From: Pseudomonas lundensis
GTDB lineage: Bacteria; Pseudomonadota; Gammaproteobacteria; Pseudomonadales; Pseudomonadaceae
Direction of reading: 5' to 3'
Assembly (NCBI RefSeq): GCF_002269125.1
Contig: NZ_NQKI01000038.1
Location: forward strand, 1 to 45,651
DNA length: 45,651 bases
In this document: piece by piece, positions 24,011 to 32,457 of the stretch
How positions within the stretch are numbered: position 1 is the stretch's first letter
Layout of the letters: every line of letters starts with the position of its first letter
Program-made: the position numbers and the translations under genes
Notes under the pieces: generated by a model
The model's database searches: none
The model's input: only the letters and a program-made list of their open reading frames with translations
Told to the model about the DNA's origin: nothing

Positions 24011-25528
24011 ATGACCAGCCTCAACCAACCCGCCACGTCCAAACCCGCCATTCGCAGCATCCTTGTGGCCTTGATGCTGGCCATTTTCCTTGGCGCGTTG
24101 GATCAAACCATCGTTGCCGTGTCCATGCCTGCCATCTCGGCCCAGTTCAAGGATGTCAGCCAACTGGCGTGGGTGATTTCCGGCTATATGGTGGCCATGA
24201 CCGTGGCCGTGCCGATTTACGGCAAGCTCGGGGACTTGTACGGCAGACGCCGCCTGATGCTGTTCGGCATGGGGCTCTTCACCCTGGCGTCGTTGTTTTG
24301 CGCAGTGGCGCAGAACATGGAGCAACTGGTACTGGCGCGGATCATTCAGGGCATTGGTGCGGGCGGCATGATCTCGGTGAGTCAGGCAATCATCGGTGAC
24401 ATCGTGCCACCGCGCGAACGCGGCCGTTATCAGGGTTACTTCAGCGGCATGTACGCCTTAGCCAGTGTCGCCGGGCCCGTGCTGGGCGGCTTCATGACGC
24501 AATACCTGTCGTGGCGCTGGGTGTTTTGGATCAACCTGCCGCTGGGGCTGGTGTCGTGGTGGATTGCCTATCGCACCCTCGTGGGCCTACCCATTGGGCA
24601 GCGCAAGCCAATTATTGATTACCTGGGCACGGTGTTGATGATTGTCGGCCTGACCTCACTGCTGCTGGGCATTACGTTTGTCGGTCAGGGGCACAGCTGG
24701 CGCGGCGACCACGTGCTGATGTTGCTGGGCGTGGCCGTGTTTGCCCTGCTGTTGTTTGTCTGGCACGAACGCCGTGCGCGCGAGCCGTTGCTACCGATGC
24801 ATTTGTTTGCCAATCGCACTGCCGTGTTGTGCTGGTGCACGGTGTTTTTCACGAGCTTTCAGGCCATCTCGCTGGTGGTGTTGATGCCGTTGCGTTACCA
24901 AAGCATCACCGGCGCCGGGGCAGACAGTGCGGCACTGCACTTGTTGCCGCTGGCAATGGGTTTGCCCATTGGCGCGTATGTTGCCGGGCGCATGACCTCC
25001 GTGACCGGGTATTACAAACCGATGATTCTCGGCGGCGCAGCGCTGATGCCGTTCGCCATTTTGGGCATGGCTTACAGCCCGCCGGGCGCAGAAACCGTGA
25101 GCGGGGTGTTCATGCTATTGAGCGGGATCGCTTCAGGCATGCAATTTCCTACCTCATTGGTGGGCGCGCAAAATTCCGTGACGCAACAGGATATCGGCGT
25201 GGCCACCAGTACCACCAACCTGTTTCGTTCGCTGGGGGGCGCCGTGGGAGTGGCCTTGATGTCAGCACTGCTGCTGGCGTTGCTGCATGACTCGCTAAGC
25301 ACCCCGATCATGGGACGCCCGCTACTGGGGGAAGGCAGTTCGGGGAATGTGCTGCTCGATGGCCTGAACGCGGTGCAAGGCCCGGCGCTGGACAACCTGC
25401 GTGCCGAGCTGCAAATCACTTTTCGCCATCTGCTCAGCATCAGCGCCGCGTTTTCGCTGCTGGGCCTGGGCGCGGCGCTGGCAATGCCCAATCAGGTGCT
25501 GCGCGGGCGCGAAGACAAAGCAACGTAG
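24011..25528 (+). CDS. Multidrug efflux MFS transporter, DHA2 (EmrB/QacA) family
   Basis: 505 residues, about fourteen membrane helices. DHA2 signatures: LGALDQTIVAVSMPAI in helix 1, WVISGYMVAMTVAVPIYGKL followed by GDLYGRRRLML (motif A), RIIQGIGAGGMISVSQA (helix 4), and the antiporter motif C GPVLGGFM in helix 5. Exports hydrophobic toxic compounds by proton antiport. Its start is the ATG at 24011, three bases after an in-frame TTG. No membrane-fusion partner or regulator is adjacent, so it probably works alone across the inner membrane. Substrate unknown. Confidence 0.88.
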   Translation: MTSLNQPATSKPAIRSILVALMLAIFLGALDQTIVAVSMPAISAQFKDVSQLAWVISGYMVAMTVAVPIYGKLGDLYGRRRLMLFGMGLFTLASLFCAVAQNMEQLVLARIIQGIGAGGMISVSQAIIGDIVPPRERGRYQGYFSGMYALASVAGPVLGGFMTQYLSWRWVFWINLPLGLVSWWIAYRTLVGLPIGQRKPIIDYLGTVLMIVGLTSLLLGITFVGQGHSWRGDHVLMLLGVAVFALLLFVWHERRAREPLLPMHLFANRTAVLCWCTVFFTSFQAISLVVLMPLRYQSITGAGADSAALHLLPLAMGLPIGAYVAGRMTSVTGYYKPMILGGAALMPFAILGMAYSPPGAETVSGVFMLLSGIASGMQFPTSLVGAQNSVTQQDIGVATSTTNLFRSLGGAVGVALMSALLLALLHDSLSTPIMGRPLLGEGSSGNVLLDGLNAVQGPALDNLRAELQITFRHLLSISAAFSLLGLGAALAMPNQVLRGREDKAT

Positions 25529-25545
25529 CACCCGCAGCCCTTGCG

Positions 25546-26397
25546 TTATTTAGCGCTGATTTGCTTTTGCAGGTTCTGGATCTGGCTTTGCAACGTGTTG
25601 ATGTTGCGCGTCACTTGCCCGCGGAACAGGTCAAACTCGGCAGTGCTGCCTTGAGCCGGGGCGGCGGCCGGGCGGGTTTCCAACTCACTTTTAAGGACTA
25701 GCAAATCCTGCTCCAGGCGCTGGATGGCAGCAGCCGGATTGCCCTGCTTTTTCAGTGTGGCCACGTCGGCGCTCACGCTTTTGAGCTGCGCGTCCAGCTT
25801 GCCCTGCTCGGCCACGGTGGCTTTAAGGGTCGCCAGTTCCGTGCCCAGTGCCTTCACCTCGGTACTTAACTGGGTGTTGCTCGCCTGCTGGGCCGAGACC
25901 TGCGCCAACAGGGCCGCATTGATCTGTTCAAAGCGTTTGTCCAGTTCCCCTTGCTGACCGGCCACCGCGCCTTGCTGTTGCTGGTGCTGTTCAAGGAGTT
26001 TGTCTTCGAGTTGCTTGATCTGCAATTTCAGGGCTTCGCTGCCGCTGTTGATCGTGGACTCACTGGCCACCACTTTGCCCGATATGTCCTGCAGACGGCC
26101 TGCGGCTTCTTCGCTGATGCGGGCAAAACTCTCCTGAGTCGCCACCAGCTGTTGCTCCATCATCGACAACTGCTGAAAGCTCCACCACGCCAGCCCGGCG
26201 AACGCCAGCAGAACGGCTCCGAGCAGTGCCCATAGCGGGGCGGTTGTGGGGGCTTTGACTTGGATCACGGGCGTGTCGCGCGAATACACCGTGGTGCGTT
26301 CACGGGCGGCTGCGGTTGGGGGCAGTTGATCGTGGTCGTCGACCGTGGCTCGCAGGGTCGGGACATCATCGAAGTCGTCGCGGGCATCGTTACGCAT
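25546..26397 (-). CDS. Membrane-anchored coiled-coil protein
   Basis: 283 residues. Cytoplasmic acidic N-terminus (about 1-52), a single membrane helix (about 54-73, PLWALLGAVLLAFAGLAWW), then a long periplasmic region (about 75-283) dominated by heptad coiled coil with Gln- and Ala-rich stretches (LEQHQQQQGAVAGQQGELDK) and ending in a second coil (NINTLQSQIQNLQKQISAK). No ATP-binding or enzymatic motif, although relatives are sometimes loosely labelled ATPase. It lies 111 bp downstream of the epimerase on the same strand. A structural or cell-envelope scaffold role is plausible but unproven. Confidence 0.65.
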   Translation of the reverse strand: MRNDARDDFDDVPTLRATVDDHDQLPPTAAARERTTVYSRDTPVIQVKAPTTAPLWALLGAVLLAFAGLAWWSFQQLSMMEQQLVATQESFARISEEAAGRLQDISGKVVASESTINSGSEALKLQIKQLEDKLLEQHQQQQGAVAGQQGELDKRFEQINAALLAQVSAQQASNTQLSTEVKALGTELATLKATVAEQGKLDAQLKSVSADVATLKKQGNPAAAIQRLEQDLLVLKSELETRPAAAPAQGSTAEFDLFRGQVTRNINTLQSQIQNLQKQISAK

Positions 26398-26508
26398 GGC
26401 AAACCTTATTTAAAACCTGAGTGAAAGCTGAATGGCGCGAGTATAAACCTCAGACTCACGCCCTGATCGTCCTTGAACCTTCGTCAGGTTCATCGGTATT
26501 ACGGGTAG

Positions 26509-27507
26509 TTAACGGTAAGGCGATTCCTGGGCCTTCCACCAGCCACAGAATTCATCGAGTGCCGCCCACAGCGAGACTTTGGGGTCGTAGTCCAGATAAT
26601 GCCGGGCGCGGCTGATATCGAGGGTGAAATCTTTGTTCATTTCCTGGGTGCGCAGGCGCGTGCGCGTTGGCTCGGGCTGGCCGGGCCACAGTTTACAGGC
26701 GACTTCACTGAGCGCACTCATGCTGTAGGCCGCCGCGTAGCCCCGATACCGCGTCACCTGAGCCACGTTCATTTGCCGCATCACGTAATTGACCACGTCC
26801 CAGAAGGGAATCGGCGCGCCATTACTGATGTTGTACGCCTTGCCCAAGGCAGATCCGGCGGCCAGCAGGCTGCTGAGCAACGCTTCATTGAGATTTTGCA
26901 CGCTGGTGAAATCCACTTTGTTCAGGCCGTTGCCAATGATCGCCAGACGCCCTTTGCGCTGCTGTTGCAGCAAACGCGGGAACAGGCTCATGTCGCCAGC
27001 ACCCGTGACCATGCGCGCGCGCAAGGCAATCACTTCCAGTCCGAACTCCTGGGCGCCAAAGACTTTTTGCTCGGCCAGGTGTTTGGTCACGGCATAGGTA
27101 TGACTGAAGCGCTTGGGCACCTGCTCTTCCGTCAGGCCCACATGCGAGCGACCGTCGAAATACAGCGACCCCGAAGACAAGTGCACCAGCCGCCGCACAC
27201 GTTGTTTCAAACAGGCTTCGACCACGTTTTCGGTGACCAGCACATTGTCACGCTGCAAGTCTTGCGTGCGCCCCCAGGCACTGACGGCGCCCGCGCAGTG
27301 CACCACGGCGTCAATGTCGACGCACAGGTCACGCACCAGCAAGCCATCGGTCAAATCACCCGGGATAAATTCAGCCCCACGCCGCACCAGGTGTTCAACA
27401 CCGTCGGCACGACGCCCGCTGACCCGTACGTCAAAGCCCTGCTCCAGGGCAAAACGCGCAAAGCGTCCGCCAATGAAGCCGCTTGCGCCGGTGACCAGAA
27501 TCTTCAT
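26509..27507 (-). CDS. NAD-dependent epimerase/dehydratase (extended SDR)
   Basis: 332 residues. Dinucleotide motif MKILVTGASGFIGGRFARFA, D-x-x-D region (PGDLTDGLLVRDLCVDIDAV), HCAGAVSAWG, and the catalytic Y-x3-K in SHTYAVTKHLAEQKVF with the upstream serine (HLSSGSLYFDG). Typical of extended SDRs such as sugar-nucleotide epimerases or 3-beta-hydroxysterol-like dehydrogenases. Start ATG at 27507 follows GGAGCG. Probably cotranscribed with the coiled-coil gene. Substrate not inferable. Confidence 0.85.
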   Translation of the reverse strand: MKILVTGASGFIGGRFARFALEQGFDVRVSGRRADGVEHLVRRGAEFIPGDLTDGLLVRDLCVDIDAVVHCAGAVSAWGRTQDLQRDNVLVTENVVEACLKQRVRRLVHLSSGSLYFDGRSHVGLTEEQVPKRFSHTYAVTKHLAEQKVFGAQEFGLEVIALRARMVTGAGDMSLFPRLLQQQRKGRLAIIGNGLNKVDFTSVQNLNEALLSSLLAAGSALGKAYNISNGAPIPFWDVVNYVMRQMNVAQVTRYRGYAAAYSMSALSEVACKLWPGQPEPTRTRLRTQEMNKDFTLDISRARHYLDYDPKVSLWAALDEFCGWWKAQESPYR

Positions 27508-27559
27508 GAATCGCTCCAAATGCTCTAATGCGTGCTGCCTGCTGTTTGAACGCCTGGTG

Positions 27560-28453
27560 TCAGGCCAAAGGCACTAACCAGCGTGACGCCGACCGCGATA
27601 AATGTTCGGTCAGTTGCCCCAGCAGTTGTCCACCATTACGCCAATGATGCCAGTACAGTGGCACGTCGATCGGTTTATCTGGCAAAAGCTCTACCAGTGT
27701 TCCGCTTTCAAGTTGTTCACGCACCTGTAATTCAGGCACCAATCCCCACCCGAGCCCAGCTTCGGCCAGGCGGATAAAGCCTTCGGAGGACGGGCACAAG
27801 TGGTGTTCGAAACCGCCGTCTACGCCCAATAAAGCCAGATAACGGTGTTGCAGGAAATCGTCCGGGCCAAACACCAAGGCCGGGGTCTTGGGCAGCAATG
27901 CGGCACGTACGCCATCGACAAAATGCCGGGCAATGAATGCAGGGCTGGCCAGCGCGCGGTAACGCATGGCCCCCAATAACACACTTCGGGCCCCTGCCAC
28001 TGGCCGTTCGCTGGCACACAAACAGGCGGCCACTTCACCTGCGCGCATGCGTTTGAGGCCCACGGTCTGATCCTCGACCACCAAATCCAGCAGCAGATGG
28101 TGCTCCGCGCAAAAATCCCCCACCGCCGGCGCCCACCAGGTCGCCAGGCTGTCAGCATTCAAGGCGATGCGTAGACGCTCCGGCAGCCCTTCGTCGTCCA
28201 GCGCCGGCACACTGCTTTGCAGGTCGCGCTCCAGCAAGCGCACTTGCTGGACATGGTTAAGCAAACGGCGGCCGATTTCAGTCGGACTGGGCGGTGTGGC
28301 ACGCACTAGTACGGGCTGACCAATACGCGCCTCAAGCAGTTTGATGCGCTGGGAGATGGCCGATTGTGACAGCCCCAACACCTGTGCAGCCCGTTCAAAT
28401 CCCGCCTGCTCCACCACCGCTGCCAGGGCGGAGAGTAATTTATAGTCGAACAT
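27560..28453 (-). CDS. argP: LysR-type regulator ArgP (IciA)
   Basis: 297 residues. Winged helix at the N-terminus (MFDYKLLSALAAVVEQAGFE, then RAAQVLGLSQSAISQRIKLL) and a LysR effector domain. The gene is divergent from argO, the arginine/lysine exporter it is known to activate in response to basic amino acids, and the sequence fits ArgP of gammaproteobacteria (e.g. TWWAPAVGDF, GLGWGLVPELQV). The 110-bp gap with argO must contain the shared operator. Confidence 0.85.
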   Translation of the reverse strand: MFDYKLLSALAAVVEQAGFERAAQVLGLSQSAISQRIKLLEARIGQPVLVRATPPSPTEIGRRLLNHVQQVRLLERDLQSSVPALDDEGLPERLRIALNADSLATWWAPAVGDFCAEHHLLLDLVVEDQTVGLKRMRAGEVAACLCASERPVAGARSVLLGAMRYRALASPAFIARHFVDGVRAALLPKTPALVFGPDDFLQHRYLALLGVDGGFEHHLCPSSEGFIRLAEAGLGWGLVPELQVREQLESGTLVELLPDKPIDVPLYWHHWRNGGQLLGQLTEHLSRSASRWLVPLA

Positions 28454-28563
28454 CAGTTTTCCTAATGAGCGATCAGCAATATTGGTTTTTCTTATACAGC
28501 TAACACCCCGAGAATAGCCAGCAGCACACCTCTTCTCCCGCTGTAGTTCGATGAGTAATTCTT

Positions 28564-29166
28564 ATGTGGCAAAGCTACCTCAACGGCCTGCTGGTCGCGT
28601 TCGGCCTGATTATGGCCATCGGCACTCAAAATGCATTTGTACTGGCGCAAAGCCTGCGCCGTGAACACCACTTGCCCGTCGCCGCCTTCTGTGTGATCTG
28701 CGACGCCCTGCTCGTCGCCGCCGGGGTGTTTGGGCTGGCCACGATTCTGGCGCAAAACCCGCTGCTGCTCAGCGTCGCCCGCTGGGGGGGCGCGGTGTTC
28801 CTATTGTGGTACGGCACCCAGGCATTGCGTCGCGCTTTTTCGAGTTCCAGCCTTGAACACTCGGCCAACCAGACCGCCCGTTCGCTCAAAGCCGTTATGC
28901 TCAGTGCTTTGGCGGTCACATTGCTCAACCCGCACGTGTACCTCGACACCGTGCTGCTGATCGGCTCGCTTGGCGCACAACAAAGCGTGCCCGGTGCCTA
29001 TGTGATTGGCGCCGCCAGTGCCTCGTTGTTGTGGTTTTTCACCCTGGCCCTTGGCGCGGCCTGGCTGGCACCGTGGCTGGCACGTCCCGGAACCTGGCGT
29101 CTTCTCGACCTGCTGGTGGCGGTAATGATGTACGCCGTGGCCGTGCAATTGATCGTGGTCGGGTGA
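28564..29166 (+). CDS. argO: Arginine/lysine exporter ArgO (LysE family)
   Basis: 200 residues, about six membrane helices. LysE/ArgO signatures: LIMAIGTQNAFVLAQSLRRE near the start, CDALLVAAGVFG, FLLWYGTQALRRAF, and LNPHVYLDTVLLIG. Exports excess basic amino acids or toxic analogues. Control by the divergent ArgP is expected. Confidence 0.88.
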   Translation: MWQSYLNGLLVAFGLIMAIGTQNAFVLAQSLRREHHLPVAAFCVICDALLVAAGVFGLATILAQNPLLLSVARWGGAVFLLWYGTQALRRAFSSSSLEHSANQTARSLKAVMLSALAVTLLNPHVYLDTVLLIGSLGAQQSVPGAYVIGAASASLLWFFTLALGAAWLAPWLARPGTWRLLDLLVAVMMYAVAVQLIVVG

Positions 29167-29383
29167 TCAAATGCCCGGCAAACAAGGCCGGGCAAGAACC
29201 ATCGAGTTTTTTCATCAATCGCGCCGGAACCTCTATTCCACACAGTTGTTGCGTGGTTAAGCCGCCACCCCGGTGCTATGATCCTGCCCCTGCGCCACAA
29301 AGAGTAAAAACTCATCGGCGCGTGTTTGGCCGCCCGTGATCGGCCTTGCGCTCATCGCAACTGACCTGATTAGGAGAATCACC

Positions 29384-29980
29384 ATGGCTTTCGAATTGCC
29401 GCCACTGCCGTACGCACACGATGCCCTGCAGCCGCACATCTCCAAAGAAACCCTGGAATATCACCACGACAAGCACCACAACACCTACGTCGTGAACCTG
29501 AACAACCTGGTACCAGGTACAGAATTCGAAGGTAAAACCCTGGAAGAGATCGTCAAGACCTCTTCGGGCGGCATCTTCAACAACGCAGCTCAAGTGTGGA
29601 ACCACACGTTCTACTGGAACTGCATGACGCCAAACGGTGGCGGCCAGCCAACCGGCGCACTGGCTGACGCGATCAACGCTTCGTTTGGCTCGTTCGACAA
29701 GTTCAAAGAAGAGTTCAGCAAAACCTCCATCGGCACCTTCGGTTCCGGCTGGGGCTGGCTGGTGAAAAAAGCTGACGGTTCCCTGGCCCTGGCCAGCACC
29801 ATCGGCGCCGGCAACCCGCTGACCAGCGGCGACACCCCGCTGCTGACCTGCGACGTTTGGGAACACGCTTACTACATCGACTACCGCAACGTACGTCCTA
29901 AGTATGTTGAAGCGTTCTGGAACCTCGTTAACTGGAGGTTCGTGGCCGAGCAGTTCGAAGGCAAAACCTTCACTGCGTAA
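29384..29980 (+). CDS. sodB: Iron superoxide dismutase SodB
   Basis: 198 residues, cytoplasmic dimer that converts superoxide to oxygen and peroxide. The four metal ligands are visible: His27 (LEYHHDKHH), His74 (VWNHTFYW), Asp157 and His161 (CDVWEHAYY). Gln70 in NNAAQVWNH is the iron-type second-sphere residue. Start ATG 29384 follows TAGGAGAATCACC. A strong terminator follows. Position next to bifA matches the P. aeruginosa order as I recall it. Confidence 0.95.
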   Translation: MAFELPPLPYAHDALQPHISKETLEYHHDKHHNTYVVNLNNLVPGTEFEGKTLEEIVKTSSGGIFNNAAQVWNHTFYWNCMTPNGGGQPTGALADAINASFGSFDKFKEEFSKTSIGTFGSGWGWLVKKADGSLALASTIGAGNPLTSGDTPLLTCDVWEHAYYIDYRNVRPKYVEAFWNLVNWRFVAEQFEGKTFTA

Positions 29981-30001
29981 CCACGTCGCCAGACAAAAAA
30001 A

Positions 30002-30024
30002 CCCGGCATTGCCGGGTTTTTTTT
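30002..30024 (+). terminator. sodB terminator
   Basis: CCCGGC, loop ATT, GCCGGG followed by eight T's; A run on the left arm as well. Located 21 bp after the sodB stop. Confidence 0.92.
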
Positions 30025-30244
30025 CGCCACGCGAAAGTTGCGACGTCGCTGGCCCCAAAGCGCACGCCAGCTAGACTCACACCACAGAAATTATCTTCGC
30101 TCCGTGCTCAAGTTCCGCACCGGCAAGACCGACACAGTGTGCACAGCGTTACCGATTAACGTTTTAAAGGCGAAGAGTGTCCGCGAGGGATTACCCACAG
30201 TCATGGCTACTTGATATCATCCGCCAGAAACAAGGAAGCGCTCT

Positions 30245-32296
30245 TTGAAGCTGGAACTCAAAAACAGCTTGTCAGTCAAGTTGCTCCGGATCGTGTTGCT
30301 CTCGGCACTGATCGTCGGGGTGGTATTGAGCTGCGCGCAAATTGTGTTCGACGCCTACAAGACCCGGCAGTCGATCAACAACGACGCCGAGCGCATCCTC
30401 GACATGTTTCGCGACCCCTCCACCCAGGCCGTCTACAGCCTGGACCGGGAGATGGCGATGCAGGTCATCGAAGGTTTGTTTCAGGACGACGCGGTACGGC
30501 AGGCCTCCATCGGCCACCCCAAAGAAACCACGCTGGCCGAGAAAACCCGGCCCTTGCGAGAAGCAACCAGTCGTTGGCTGACGGACGTGTTCCTGGACAA
30601 GGAGCGCACATTTGTCACACCACTGGTGGGTCGCGGGCAGTACAGCGAGTACTACGGCGACCTGACCATCACCCTCGACACCGCCAACTATGGCGACGGG
30701 TTTCTGATCAATTCGGGCATTATTTTCATTTCGGGCGTCCTACGCGCCTTGTTGATGGGGCTGGTGCTGTACCTGATCTATCACTGGCTGCTGACCAAGC
30801 CCTTGTCTCGCATGATCGAGCACCTGAGTACCATCAACCCGGACCGCCCCAGCCAGCATTTGCTGCCGTTGCTCAAAGGCCATGAGAAAAACGAATTGGG
30901 CATCTGGATCAACACTGCCAACCAGTTACTGACGTCGATAGAACGCAATACCCACCTGCGCCACGAAGCCGAAAACACGTTGCTGCGCATGTCGCAGTAC
31001 GACTTTCTCACCGGGCTGCCCAATCGCCAGCAATTGCAAACCCAGCTCGCCAAGATCCTGTTCGATGCCGGTCGCCTGCAACGCCGGGTGGCGGTGTTGT
31101 GCGTGGGGCTGGATGACTTCAAAAGCATCAACGAACAACACGGGTATCAAACCGGCGACCAACTGCTGATGGCTGTGGCTGACCGGCTGCGTGCACACAG
31201 CGGTCGGCTGGGCGCGCTCGCCCGCCTTGGCGGTGACCAATTTGCCCTGGTGCAGGCCGATATCGATCAGCCCTATCAGGTCGCGGAGCTGGCGCAGAGT
31301 ATTCTCGACGACCTCGAAACCCCGTTCCTGCTGGCAGAGCAATCGATCCGGCTGAGGGCAACCATCGGTATCACGCTCTTCCCTGAAGACGGCGACTCCA
31401 GCGAAAAACTGCTGCAAAAAGCCGAACAAACCATGACCCTGGCCAAGTCGCGTTCGCGCAGCCGCTATCAGTTCTACATCGCCAGTGTCGACACTGAGAT
31501 GCGCCGTCGACGCGAGCTGGAAAAAGACCTGCGTGACGCCTTGCAGAGTAACCAGTTGTACCTGGTTTACCAGCCGCAGATCCGCTACAGCGACCATGAG
31601 GTCGTGGGTGTTGAAGCGCTCTTGCGCTGGCAGCACCCCATTCACGGCATGGTGCCGCCGGATTTGTTTATCCCGCTGGCCGAGCAAAACGGCAGCATTA
31701 TCGCTATTGGTGAATGGGTACTGGATCAAGCCTATCGCCAATTGCGCGAATGGCACGATCAGGGGTTCACCGAGCTGCGCATGGCGGTCAATCTGTCGAC
31801 CGTGCAGCTGCACCACGCTGACCTGCCGCGAATGGTCAACAACCTGCTGCAAATCTATCGTTTGCCACCCCGCAGCCTTGAACTGGAAGTCACTGAAACC
31901 GACCTGATGGAAGACATCAGCACGGCCGCGCAACACCTGCTCAGCCTGCGTCGCTCCGGCGCCCTGATCGCCATTGATGACTTCGGTACCGGGTATTCAT
32001 CGCTCAGTTACCTCAAAAGCTTGCCACTGGACAAAATCAAGATCGACAAGAGTTTCGTGCAGGACCTGATTGACGACGACGACGATGCCACCATCGTGCG
32101 GGCCATCATCCAGCTCGGCAGAAGCCTGGGCATGCAGGTAATTGCCGAAGGTGTCGAAACCGTTGAGCAGGAAATGTATGTCATCAACGAAGGCTGTCAC
32201 GAGGGCCAGGGCTACCTGTACAGCAAACCTCTGCCAGCGCGGGAGTTGAGCATTTTTCTGAAGCAGGGCCAGCGCAACAATGCCGCCATTATGTAA
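30245..32296 (+). CDS. bifA: c-di-GMP phosphodiesterase BifA (GGDQF-EAL)
   Basis: 683 residues. N-terminal membrane helix (about 11-32), periplasmic segment, second helix (about 157-182), HAMP-like linker, GGDEF domain (about 245-410) and EAL domain (about 425-675). The cyclase signature reads GGDQF (329-333), the substitution known in BifA, so no cyclase activity is expected. The phosphodiesterase site is intact: EALLRW (Glu457), DDFGTGYSSL (578 on), KIKIDKSFVQDL and GVET. BifA lowers c-di-GMP, favouring swarming over biofilm. Start is a TTG at 30245 behind AAGGAAGCG; no ATG is available upstream. It follows sodB as in P. aeruginosa. Confidence 0.9.
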   Translation: MKLELKNSLSVKLLRIVLLSALIVGVVLSCAQIVFDAYKTRQSINNDAERILDMFRDPSTQAVYSLDREMAMQVIEGLFQDDAVRQASIGHPKETTLAEKTRPLREATSRWLTDVFLDKERTFVTPLVGRGQYSEYYGDLTITLDTANYGDGFLINSGIIFISGVLRALLMGLVLYLIYHWLLTKPLSRMIEHLSTINPDRPSQHLLPLLKGHEKNELGIWINTANQLLTSIERNTHLRHEAENTLLRMSQYDFLTGLPNRQQLQTQLAKILFDAGRLQRRVAVLCVGLDDFKSINEQHGYQTGDQLLMAVADRLRAHSGRLGALARLGGDQFALVQADIDQPYQVAELAQSILDDLETPFLLAEQSIRLRATIGITLFPEDGDSSEKLLQKAEQTMTLAKSRSRSRYQFYIASVDTEMRRRRELEKDLRDALQSNQLYLVYQPQIRYSDHEVVGVEALLRWQHPIHGMVPPDLFIPLAEQNGSIIAIGEWVLDQAYRQLREWHDQGFTELRMAVNLSTVQLHHADLPRMVNNLLQIYRLPPRSLELEVTETDLMEDISTAAQHLLSLRRSGALIAIDDFGTGYSSLSYLKSLPLDKIKIDKSFVQDLIDDDDDATIVRAIIQLGRSLGMQVIAEGVETVEQEMYVINEGCHEGQGYLYSKPLPARELSIFLKQGQRNNAAIM

Positions 32297-32378
32297 ATCC
32301 ATATTTCAGGATTCGCGGTGTAACCGGGTTAGAAAGACGTAAATAGGAAATATTTACAACGCTAACCCTTTACACAAA

Positions 32379-32395
32379 ATGCAAATCTTTCGCAT
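32379..32395. promoter_or_regulatory. Dyad ATGCAAA-N3-TTCGCAT before icmP
   Basis: Imperfect 17-bp palindrome 63 bp upstream of the icmP start codon, within an A+T-rich stretch. Its size and A/T content are compatible with an iron-regulator (Fur) site but it does not match the Fur consensus well. Confidence 0.3.
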
Positions 32396-32457
32396 CATGT
32401 CGCCATTGTTTTGTGCACTCGCACACGTGTCCCACCTCTCGAAGCAGGATGTTCGCC

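Noticed and set aside
26474..26492. TGAACCT-N5-AGGTTCA hairpin after the epimerase gene
   Set aside because: Seven-bp stem without a T run; too weak to call a terminator.
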